A stretch of 22,987 nt of DNA from an uncultured Paenibacillaceae bacterium. GTDB lineage: Bacteria > Bacillota > Bacilli > Aneurinibacillales > Aneurinibacillaceae. The notes under the pieces were generated by a model that was not told where the DNA came from, did not search any database, and saw only the letters and a program-made list of their open reading frames with translations. The translations under genes and the position numbers were made by a program. The stretch is taken from contig CALNBV010000011.1 in the NCBI GenBank assembly GCA_937874515.1, positions 1 to 22,987 on the forward strand. Reading direction: 5' to 3'. Below, piece after piece: positions 14,674 through 21,242 of the stretch (position 1 is the stretch's first letter; each line of letters starts with the position of its first letter).

Positions 14674-14991
14674 ATGAAACATAAATTATTGCCTTTGTCT
14701 GAAACCATGCATTATATTTTATTAGCCCTACGGGAACCACTCCATGGCTATGCAGTAATGCAGAAGATAGAAAAAATAAGTAATGGTACTGTTATTTTAG
14801 CGGCTGGTACACTATACGGTGCAATTGAAAACTTGAATAAACATGGTTGGATTGAACCTGTTGGAAATTCGGGTCGGAGAAAAATTTATAAGATAACTAC
14901 AGAAGGAAGCACCATTTTGAAAATGGAGCAAGAAAGGCTATCCCATATTTTATCATTGTACGAAGGAAGTGAATCAAATGAAGAAGTTTAA
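14674..14991 (+). CDS. PadR-family transcriptional regulator
   Basis: A 105-residue winged-helix protein of the short PadR type. The DNA-binding domain covers about residues 8-80 (ILLALREPLHGYAVMQKI, LAAGTLYGAIENL, RRKIYKITTEG), followed by a short helix for dimerisation. Such proteins usually repress a neighbouring membrane-protein or transporter gene and themselves in response to stress or small molecules. GGGTGAG precedes the ATG at a proper distance. The gene overlaps the next one by 14 bases, so regulator and target are translated together. The upstream repeats fit autoregulation. Confidence 0.92.
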   Translation: MKHKLLPLSETMHYILLALREPLHGYAVMQKIEKISNGTVILAAGTLYGAIENLNKHGWIEPVGNSGRRKIYKITTEGSTILKMEQERLSHILSLYEGSESNEEV

Positions 14992-15544
14992 GGTGTTTTA
15001 TAATATTGAAAGAGAAGAGCAATGGCTGAACGAGCAACTACAAAAAGGCTATCGCTGTACAAATATTAGTGGATTAGGAATTTACACTTTCGAAAAAACT
15101 GACAAGAGATATGTTATGCGACTGGATTATCAAGATTATTTACCTAAGAAAAAGTTCGTGGAATACAAAGGGATCTATGAGGATTTCGGCTGGGACTATA
15201 TAAAGGGGGCCTGGCTTAGTGGGATACGGTATTAGCAAAAAGAAGATGATGATCAAAATGAAATCTTCTCGGACCGCCAATCAAAGGCTAATTATTATAA
15301 AAGATTAATGGGTTATTCATTTGGGTTGGGTATGCTGTTTTTAGTTTATTCTTATATGCTTTACACGGATTCGGGATTATATCATGAAGGTCTTTGGAGT
15401 ATGAAAGGTTCATTATTTTGGAAAGCATTTGTATTTGAGACTCCATTTGTCCTTTTGAAGTTGTTTCCCGCACTTCTGGTTGTTTTTTTTGGTAGCAGTT
15501 TCTATAAAGCTTATGGAACGTATTCAATGTTAAAAGAAAACTAA
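14978..15544 (+). pseudogene. DUF2812-type membrane protein gene interrupted by an in-frame TAG
   Basis: The frame starts at an ATG (14978) with AAGGAAG eight bases upstream and stops at a TAG (15233-15235) after 85 codons. The same frame continues without another stop to a TAA at 15542-15544, giving 188 codons in all. The first part (KFKVFYNIEREEQWLNEQL, GLGIYTFEK) matches the soluble domain of DUF2812 proteins, which commonly accompany PadR regulators. The part after the TAG continues the family pattern (EIFSDRQSKANYYKRL) and supplies two membrane spans (about 15309-15368 and 15420-15500). The TAG therefore looks like a recent nonsense mutation with no further decay. Read-through or a sequencing error are alternatives. 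The function of the family is not established. Confidence 0.8.
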
Positions 15545-15605
15545 TATGCTAGGAAGAAGTAATTGAGGATAATGTATCTACCACAATCGGGCGCTTTAAT
15601 GGACT

Positions 15606-15649
15606 AAAGCCTAATTTCTCACTTACAACACCGAGAAATTAGGCTTTTT
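15606..15649 (+). terminator. Terminator of the padR unit, possibly also used by ycnI
   Basis: A perfect 15-bp stem (15606-15620 with 15633-15647, AAAGCCTAATTTCTC and its complement) with a 12-base loop, followed by TTTTTG on the plus strand. On the minus strand the tail is only TTTAG, so termination of ycnI there may be weaker. Confidence 0.88.
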
Positions 15650-15655
15650 GCATCA

Positions 15656-16294
15656 CTACTTAATTATTTTTATCCGTTGTTTACGTACTAATGCCCAAAT
15701 AGACAGTATGATGGCAATTGCTGAACCTACAAGGGATATAATCGTTGGGATCACCCATTGATTATTATTAGATGATGGCTGGGCTACATCAGGTGATGAT
15801 GAATTATGATTGTGCCCACCCACACTGGATGCATCTCCTGTTACTACGGTAACTGAAGCAGGATGTTTGCCATCCTTACCCTCAATCCAATGTACTACAG
15901 TACCATCAGCATAGGTCTGTTGGGCTTTCCATGATAATGATGTAGCTTCACTGCTGTTCTTTCCTAAAAAAGTAAACTCTTGAAACTCCCCGGATTTAAT
16001 GCCTCCACTAGTTGCAGTCCAAACAATCGCTGCATTTTTGCCATTGCCCCCTTTTTCAAAGGTATGATTCCATCCTGACACTGGCTGGACAGTCGATACG
16101 GTTACACCTTCCGGGAAAATCAAACGAACTTTTATGGTATTCACATCTTTTTCTACTGGCACCCGTACTGTATATTTTTCAAATGCTCCTGTTTTGGTCT
16201 CTTTTGGCCATACAGTAACATGGGCACTGGCCAATCCTGTAATAAATAAAATGGCACAACCAAGCAACAAAGCAACCCAAATTCTTTGTTTCAT
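15656..16294 (-). CDS. ycnI: YcnI-like (DUF1775) copper-binding membrane-anchored protein
   Basis: A 212-residue exported protein. A signal peptide (1-24, ending GLASA) would be cleaved before His25, giving a mature N-terminal His-Val-Thr. In Bacillus subtilis YcnI that N-terminal histidine, a glutamate and a tryptophan form a mono-histidine copper(II) site. Here the candidates are His25, the glutamate in AFEKYTV and the tryptophan in VVHWIEG. A serine/asparagine-rich linker and one C-terminal membrane span (about 180-202) with a basic tail anchor it outside the membrane. The start is the ATG at 16294 because GGAGGAGG lies nine bases before it; the frame is open eight codons further. Its usual partners ycnJ and ycnK are not adjacent. 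The family is firm; copper binding is inferred. Confidence 0.9.
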   Translation of the reverse strand: MKQRIWVALLLGCAILFITGLASAHVTVWPKETKTGAFEKYTVRVPVEKDVNTIKVRLIFPEGVTVSTVQPVSGWNHTFEKGGNGKNAAIVWTATSGGIKSGEFQEFTFLGKNSSEATSLSWKAQQTYADGTVVHWIEGKDGKHPASVTVVTGDASSVGGHNHNSSSPDVAQPSSNNNQWVIPTIISLVGSAIAIILSIWALVRKQRIKIIK

Positions 16295-16385
16295 TTCTGA
16301 TTTCCTCCTCCAAAGCAAAATGATTACTTTTCTGTGGAAATAAAGGGGAACAAAGAATAGATGTTGCTTCGATTTCTTTTAATGT

Positions 16386-16414
16386 ATCATAAAAATGTGT
16401 TCATCCTGTGTCAA
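16386..16414 (-). promoter_or_regulatory. Strong sigma-A promoter of ycnI
   Basis: On the minus strand TTGACA (complement of 16409-16414) and TATGAT (complement of 16386-16391) are exactly 17 bases apart. The predicted start is near 16379, giving a leader of about 85 bases, in which I see no recognised riboswitch or copper-repressor site. Confidence 0.8.
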
Positions 16415-16453
16415 ATTTATGATATCTTAACTATGGTAATAGTGCTTTTGTGC

Positions 16454-16476
16454 AAAAAAAGAGCCAAAATTGGCTC
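16454..16476 (-). terminator. Intrinsic terminator of the pepF-membrane protein-L,D-transpeptidase unit
   Basis: GAGCCAA/TTGGCTC pairs across 16461-16476, and on the minus strand is followed by seven T (complement of 16454-16460). It lies five bases beyond the transpeptidase stop. Confidence 0.85.
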
Positions 16477-16480
16477 CGTT

Positions 16481-17128
16481 TCATTCAATCATATCAAGAT
16501 CTTTTAGCTCTTTTAATCCAATTTGTTTCGTGACCTCAAAATTTTTTAATTTTTGATACGTAGCCACTGCTTTTTCTAATTCATTCCCAAAGACACCATC
16601 AACGGCCCCTTTATAGATTCCCATGGCTTTTAAATGGTTTTGTACAAACATTACCATAGATCCCCTGGAACCATTAACAAGCATTCGATAATTAATATCC
16701 TTATGCCCTGTTATAGGCCCATCAATGACAACAGGAGTCCCTACAGGGATTATGGCGAATACTTTCTCCACATTTCGGTTTTTCATGCGAAAACATCCGC
16801 CACTTACCCTCCTCCCTATCAGTTCAGGCCGATTTGTCCCATGAATGCCATAGGTCCCCCAGGGAACATTAAGACCTAACCAGCAACTCCCAAAGCCTCC
16901 ACCCCAACCAGTATCCTTGGAAATGACACGATAAATTCCTACCGGAGAGGGTGTATCTTTTTTTCCGGACGCAATGGGAAAGGATTCAATGACCAGACCC
17001 TTTTTTAGAATCTCCAATTTACCTTGCCAGAGATTGATATTTACAATATAAGGATTTTCTTTTGCAAAAGTATGTAAAGGAAAAATCAGTATAAATAACA
17101 TGATAGTTATCAGAAGCTTTTGTTTCAT
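16481..17128 (-). CDS. Exported L,D-transpeptidase (YkuD) with peptidoglycan-binding domain
   Basis: A 215-residue protein. A signal peptide (about 1-22) is followed by a YkuD catalytic domain (about 27-136) with GIHGTNRPELIGRRVSGGCFRM: His96 and the nucleophile Cys112 are in place, with Arg114. A C-terminal PG_binding_1 repeat covers about 153-198 (GSRGSMVMFVQNHLKAMG, VDGVFGNELEKAVATYQ). These enzymes form 3-3 peptide cross-links or attach proteins to peptidoglycan; in Bacillus YkuD-type enzymes act in the cell wall or spore cortex. It is the third gene of the unit after pepF and a membrane protein, with 40 bases between. The specific acceptor is unknown. Confidence 0.92.
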   Translation of the reverse strand: MKQKLLITIMLFILIFPLHTFAKENPYIVNINLWQGKLEILKKGLVIESFPIASGKKDTPSPVGIYRVISKDTGWGGGFGSCWLGLNVPWGTYGIHGTNRPELIGRRVSGGCFRMKNRNVEKVFAIIPVGTPVVIDGPITGHKDINYRMLVNGSRGSMVMFVQNHLKAMGIYKGAVDGVFGNELEKAVATYQKLKNFEVTKQIGLKELKDLDMIE

Positions 17129-17168
17129 CCATCCATCACCTTTAAAATCTTTGATGTATTTCCACCTT

Positions 17169-17687
17169 TTACTTTTCCCTTTTCATTACATAATTAATCC
17201 CTATTCCTATACCAATCCCCCCTATGATACTGGCTAACATCATGGTTAGCCCAGACCATACAACAGGAGATAATTTGCTGCTTAAAGGTGTTAATTGATT
17301 TAACCCTTCAATCAAGCCAAATCCTAAAGCAAAACCCACAGCGCCCATCAGAGTCAATATTCCTGTGGCTTTTTTCTTTTTCAAAATTAACCCTAAAAAC
17401 AGACCACTAATTGCCCCTGCAAATAACCCAATAAAAACAAGGGATAAAAACGGAGGTTCCCAAATGGCTAAAACAAGAAAAAACATAGAGACAAAGCCGA
17501 TAAAAAAGCCTACCGTTCCTAAAAGAATACCCATTCCAGTCCTTTTGGAATTTCCTGTTAATCCGGGAAGAGTCCCTCCCACGATAGCACCCATAATGGC
17601 ATAACCTAAAAGCATGAAATCCCCAAGAAGGCCTGTTACCAATCCAGTAACTCCAAATACAATAATTCCCCAAATAACATAATTCAT
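17169..17687 (-). CDS. Glycine-rich polytopic membrane protein of unknown function
   Basis: A 172-residue protein that I do not recognise. It is almost entirely hydrophobic, with about five or six predicted spans rich in glycine (for example GLLGDFMLLGYAIMGAIVGG, MGILLGTVGFFIGFVSMFFL, GIGIGIGINYVM). One short basic loop, LKKKKKATG, is followed by a fifth span, and the tail MKREK is basic. GGAGGG precedes the ATG. It lies 44 bases after pepF and 40 bases before the L,D-transpeptidase, so it is probably co-transcribed with two envelope enzymes and may act in the same process. The sequence could equally be a small-molecule channel or a scaffold; nothing in it decides. Confidence 0.75.
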   Translation of the reverse strand: MNYVIWGIIVFGVTGLVTGLLGDFMLLGYAIMGAIVGGTLPGLTGNSKRTGMGILLGTVGFFIGFVSMFFLVLAIWEPPFLSLVFIGLFAGAISGLFLGLILKKKKATGILTLMGAVGFALGFGLIEGLNQLTPLSSKLSPVVWSGLTMMLASIIGGIGIGIGINYVMKREK

Positions 17688-17731
17688 TTATAATCCCTCC
17701 GCTTCTCCTAAATCATATCATGGAAAAAGGG

Positions 17732-19588
17732 CTATTGAACGAGCTTCTCATATTCATTTAATGTCTTTTCAAAGACATCCAGAGCAGAAGAAACGACGGC
17801 TGGATTACTTAAATCAACCCCTGCAATTTTTAAGGCATCTAAGGAATCTTTTGCACCACCGGTTTTTAAAAACTCAAGGTATTTGGCTTGTTGCCCTTCT
17901 TTTTTCTTGAGAAGCCCATCTGCAATGGAAGTGGCCGCAGAAAAACCGGTAGCATATTGATATACATAAAAACTACGGAAGAAATGGGGAATTCTCGCCC
18001 ACTCAATTCCTACTTCTGGATCCACGACCATGGATGGTCCAAAATATTTTTTAACCAAATTACTATATACCTGAGAAATATACTCAGCTGTCAAAGGAAC
18101 ACCTTTTTCCCCAGCACCATAAATTTCCTTCTCAAACTCTGCAAACATGGTTTGGATAAACAAAGTGTTTTGGAATTGATCCAGGTAATGGTTTAATAAG
18201 GTTAACTTTTCCTCTTTTGATTTGGCTTGATCAATCCATTGCCTTAATAATAAGGATTCATTAACAGTAGATGCCACTTCAGCAACAAAAATATCATACC
18301 CTGCATTTAGATAAGATTGATTTTGATTTGCGTAATAGGAATGCATAGCATGGCCCATTTCATGGGCTAATGTTAACACATCATCCAAATTGCTCTGATA
18401 ATTTAATAAAACATAAGGTGGATAGCCATAAACTGCGGTTTGATAGGCTCCACTTGTTTTTCCCTTTTGACTGTATACATCAATCCATCGATTTTTAAAA
18501 GCAGATGATAACATGGATGTGTAGTCATTCCCCAGAGGGCCCAACCCTTTCACAACCATCTCTTTTGCCATTGTAAAGGGATATTGAATTTTTAACTGGC
18601 TGGTTAAAGGTACATAAATATCATACTTATGTAGCTCTTTTAACCCTAATACTTTTTTTCTTAAGGCCGTATATCGATGTAACAGGGATATTCTTTTATT
18701 TACTGTTGTTAATAAGTCGTCATATACTTTTTCAGGGATATTGGATGATGATAAGGATGCATTCCGGGCCGACTGATAATTTCGGGCCTGGGCATAAAAA
18801 ATATTATTTTTGACTTCCCCTTGTAAAAGGGATGCAAAGGTGTTCTTATATTGTCCATAGGTACCTGTCACAGCCATATAAGCTTGTTTACGTGCATAAG
18901 GGCTTAAATCTTCTAATAAAGAACGATAATTACTGGCTGTTAATTGGACAACCTGCCCTTTCCCAATGGTTATTTTAGGGAATTGCAAGTCAGAATCCAC
19001 AAGATATTGATAGGTGCGAGAAGGTACAGAGGATACATCCCCAATTCCTGCTAACAACTTTTCCTCTGATTCAGATAATATATGTTTCTTTTGTTTTCTA
19101 ATTTGAGTAAGAAACTTACGATACTTTTCTAAATTCTTTTGCTTGCTCATCATTTGTTCTAAGTTTTTATCATCAATTGCAAGAATTTCTGGTACAACAA
19201 AAGAAGTCGTTACATTTAGTTTTTGCGAAATTTGACGGGCCTGGTCCATTACTTCCTGGTAATGGGAGTCTGTGGTATTGGTATCAAATTGCATGTGGGC
19301 ATAACCATATGCCTTTTCCACTAATTTAGATGTTTCTTCATATTGAATGAGAAATTCATAAAATGCAGATGGGGAAGAAGTTATTTTTCCTTTCATGGAT
19401 TGAAAGTAGGGGATTTTTTTTTCGATTTTTTTAATGTCCTTTTTCCATTGTTCTTCTGAAGGATACAATCTAGATAAGTCCCATTTGTCCTGATTTTCTG
19501 CAGCAGCGACAACCATGGGGGACATTACATTCATTACTAAGATCAGGCATAAAAAATAAGATGTAATTTTTATATGTATATTCAACAT
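17732..19588 (-). CDS. pepF: PepF/M3-family oligoendopeptidase with a signal peptide
   Basis: A 618-residue zinc metallopeptidase. The M3 site HEMGH lies at about 409-413, with the third ligand glutamate about 25 residues later in FVAEVAST, and the C-terminal block RIPHFFRSFYVYQYATGFS is typical of PepF. Family members cut peptides of roughly 7-17 residues and are normally cytosolic and about 600 residues long. This one has an N-terminal extension with a hydrophobic core (ITSYFLCLILVMNVM) ending in VVAAAE, which looks like a signal peptide or membrane anchor. The start is the ATG at 19588, nine bases after GGAAGGG; the frame is open two codons further to a TTG. It is the first gene of a unit with a membrane protein and an L,D-transpeptidase. 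Export is inferred. Confidence 0.9.
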   Translation of the reverse strand: MLNIHIKITSYFLCLILVMNVMSPMVVAAAENQDKWDLSRLYPSEEQWKKDIKKIEKKIPYFQSMKGKITSSPSAFYEFLIQYEETSKLVEKAYGYAHMQFDTNTTDSHYQEVMDQARQISQKLNVTTSFVVPEILAIDDKNLEQMMSKQKNLEKYRKFLTQIRKQKKHILSESEEKLLAGIGDVSSVPSRTYQYLVDSDLQFPKITIGKGQVVQLTASNYRSLLEDLSPYARKQAYMAVTGTYGQYKNTFASLLQGEVKNNIFYAQARNYQSARNASLSSSNIPEKVYDDLLTTVNKRISLLHRYTALRKKVLGLKELHKYDIYVPLTSQLKIQYPFTMAKEMVVKGLGPLGNDYTSMLSSAFKNRWIDVYSQKGKTSGAYQTAVYGYPPYVLLNYQSNLDDVLTLAHEMGHAMHSYYANQNQSYLNAGYDIFVAEVASTVNESLLLRQWIDQAKSKEEKLTLLNHYLDQFQNTLFIQTMFAEFEKEIYGAGEKGVPLTAEYISQVYSNLVKKYFGPSMVVDPEVGIEWARIPHFFRSFYVYQYATGFSAATSIADGLLKKKEGQQAKYLEFLKTGGAKDSLDALKIAGVDLSNPAVVSSALDVFEKTLNEYEKLVQ

Positions 19589-19590
19589 TA

Positions 19591-19632
19591 GCAAACACCC
19601 TTCCTATGCTTAAAGCTAAAATTAGTGTTTGC
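19591..19632 (-). repeat. Inverted repeat around the pepF ribosome binding site
   Basis: GCAAACAC (19591-19598) and GTGTTTGC (19625-19632) are perfect 8-bp inverted arms separated by 26 bases. On the minus strand the loop contains the pepF GGAAGGG site and the 3' arm ends two bases before the ATG. In mRNA this could expose or sequester the start. Confidence 0.4.
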
Positions 19633-19683
19633 CATTATTTTCCCTTTTATTCTTTTAAATGTTGAAGTTGAGATGAAAACGTC

Positions 19684-19709
19684 AAAAGGAAGGAACATAG
19701 GTTCCTTCC
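19684..19709 (-). terminator. Intrinsic terminator of pyrB
   Basis: GGAAGGAAC (19688-19696) pairs perfectly with GTTCCTTCC (19701-19709) around a four-base loop, and on the minus strand is followed by TTTTG. It lies 21 bases beyond the pyrB stop. Confidence 0.82.
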
Positions 19710-19730
19710 CTGATTGTCTTATGGTTAGCT

Positions 19731-20648
19731 TTATTTAAAACATTGCTCCAAAAGAGCCATACGAATATAAAGGCCATTTTGCGCCTGACGGAAATAAGCA
19801 GCTCTTGGGTCATCATCTACTTCTTCCGCAATTTCCCCCGCTCTAGGCAGCGGATGCATAATAATGCTTTTTTCTTTCATACTATCTAGCACTTTTTGAT
19901 CAATAATATATTGTCCACTCGCTTTTTTATAATCCTCTACAGAAGAGAAACGCTCTTTTTGAATCCGAGTTTGATATAACACATCTGCCGTCGGCACTAC
20001 TTTGGTTAGATCGCTTTCCTCTACATAAGAAACTCCATTCTCATCAAGGAAATTCTTCACATATGCAGGAATCTGCACATTTTCTGGTGCTGTAAAGGAA
20101 ATCTTTATGTTTTTAAAATTGGATAATAAATAGGATAATGAATGAACTGTACGTCCATAAGCAAGGTCACCGATCATAACAATATGTATATCATCAATGC
20201 GGCCAATTTCTTTTTGAATGGTGTATAAATCCAACAAAGCTTGTGTAGGATGCTCACCTGCTCCATCCCCGGCATTAATAATGGGAACAGTGGCTACTTT
20301 TGCTGCTCGTTGCGCAGCACCAATTTCCGTATGGCGCATGACAATGACATCACTATAGGCAGAAACAACCCGAATCGTATCTTCAAGTGTCTCCCCTTTT
20401 ATAGTAGAAGAGAACATGGCTGCATTTTCTGTTCCAATTACTTTTCCACCTAGGCGAGACATAGCTGATTCAAAGGAAAGGCGGGTACGTGTACTGGGTT
20501 CAAAAAACAGGGTAGTCATTACCTTGTTTTGGTACCGATTGCTTCCTCCACTTTCAACAATTCTCTCCATTTCGCGGGCAATTTCAAATAGTTCCTCAAG
20601 GTGTTCACGATTAAACTGTTTGGCTCCGATAATATGTTCGTGCTGCAT
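19731..20648 (-). CDS. pyrB: Aspartate carbamoyltransferase catalytic chain
   Basis: A 305-residue enzyme that joins carbamoyl phosphate and aspartate, the first committed step of pyrimidine synthesis. Carbamoyl-phosphate binding is shown by FFEPSTRTRLSFESAM, aspartate and active-site blocks by GAGEHPTQALLDLYT and HPLPR, and the interdomain block by GDLAYGRTVHSL. The ATG at 20648 is chosen because AAAGGAGG lies six bases before it; the frame is open 13 codons further. The sequence follows the enterobacterial/clostridial/archaeal pattern (RTRLSFE), not the Bacillus subtilis pattern as I recall it. There is no pyrI and no other pyr gene nearby: it is flanked by terminators, so it is a single-gene unit. 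Confidence 0.95.
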   Translation of the reverse strand: MQHEHIIGAKQFNREHLEELFEIAREMERIVESGGSNRYQNKVMTTLFFEPSTRTRLSFESAMSRLGGKVIGTENAAMFSSTIKGETLEDTIRVVSAYSDVIVMRHTEIGAAQRAAKVATVPIINAGDGAGEHPTQALLDLYTIQKEIGRIDDIHIVMIGDLAYGRTVHSLSYLLSNFKNIKISFTAPENVQIPAYVKNFLDENGVSYVEESDLTKVVPTADVLYQTRIQKERFSSVEDYKKASGQYIIDQKVLDSMKEKSIIMHPLPRAGEIAEEVDDDPRAAYFRQAQNGLYIRMALLEQCFK

Positions 20649-20706
20649 ATTATTCCTCCTTTGACTCGTTTCGTGCAGCCCATTCATTACTATATCAATA
20701 AACGAA

Positions 20707-20741
20707 ATAAAAAACCACTCTAACAGGGTTAGAGTGGTTTT
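20707..20741 (-). terminator. Terminator between the S1 protein gene and pyrB
   Basis: AAAACCACTCTAAC (20711-20724) pairs perfectly with 20728-20741 around a three-base loop. On the minus strand it is followed by TTTTTTATTT. It lies about 30 bases beyond the stop of the S1 gene. Because it also sits about 60 bases upstream of pyrB it could act as a simple attenuator, but no anti-terminator or PyrR-binding loop is evident. Confidence 0.85.
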
Positions 20742-20770
20742 CTTTCTTCAATATAATACCTTGGTATAAC

Positions 20771-21172
20771 TTAACGTCTTTTCTCGCGTTTTCCGAGGTC
20801 ACCCATTTTATCTTCGCTGGTTTTCATCCAACGCTTCATCATGGATTCAAAATCTTCTTTTGAATTGTCCTGATGATGGCCTCTACCGCCACGGCGGTCA
20901 TCCCGCTTTTTGAAAGGACGACGGTCTTCTCTTTTTTCTTCATTAATTCTCATGGTAAGAGAAATCTTCCCGTCCTCTTTAATTTCAAGAACTTTTACAG
21001 TAACTTTGTCTCCTACTTTGACAAATTGATTGATGTCCTCAACGTAGGATGAAGCCACTTGGGAAATGTGGACAAGGCCCTGTTTGTTTTCGCCGATATT
21101 TACAAACGCTCCGAAAGATTGGACTCCTACCACGGTACCTTCAATAATATTGCCGACAGCGATGTTACTCAA
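20771..21172 (-). CDS. yabR: S1-domain RNA-binding protein, YabR-like
   Basis: A 133-residue protein. An S1 (OB-fold) RNA-binding domain covers about residues 5-76: GNIIEGTVVGVQSFGAFVNIG, GLVHISQVA, VKVLEIKEDGKISLTMR. A charged Arg/Lys/Asp-rich tail follows and ends in a short helix, FESMMKRWMKTSEDKMGDL. That C-terminal helix resembles YabR of Bacillus rather than the related YugI (general stress protein 13). The family is thought to act on RNA or ribosomes; the precise role is not settled. The start is TTG at 21172, eight bases after AGGGGG, with no ATG alternative. It has its own promoter and terminator. Confidence 0.88.
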   Translation of the reverse strand: MSNIAVGNIIEGTVVGVQSFGAFVNIGENKQGLVHISQVASSYVEDINQFVKVGDKVTVKVLEIKEDGKISLTMRINEEKREDRRPFKKRDDRRGGRGHHQDNSKEDFESMMKRWMKTSEDKMGDLGKREKRR

Positions 21173-21199
21173 AAAATGTTCCCCCTAAAGTATTGTACT

Positions 21200-21228
21200 T
21201 ATATATTAACTATACATGAAACGAGCAA
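21200..21228 (-). promoter_or_regulatory. Promoter of the yabR-like gene
   Basis: On the minus strand TTGCTC (complement of 21223-21228) and TATATA (complement of 21200-21205) are 17 bases apart. It lies within the 70-base gap after parC, which has no convincing terminator, so some read-through from parC is possible. Confidence 0.6.
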
Positions 21229-21242
21229 AATAATAAAGAACT

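Noticed and set aside
16295..16379. Metal-sensing leader of ycnI
   Set aside because: The 85-base leader shows no convincing structure or operator repeat, only a strong promoter and ribosome site.
20649..20770. PyrR-type attenuator ahead of pyrB
   Set aside because: The hairpin at 20707-20741 is well explained as the terminator of the upstream S1 gene; no PyrR-binding loop or alternative anti-terminator pairing was found.
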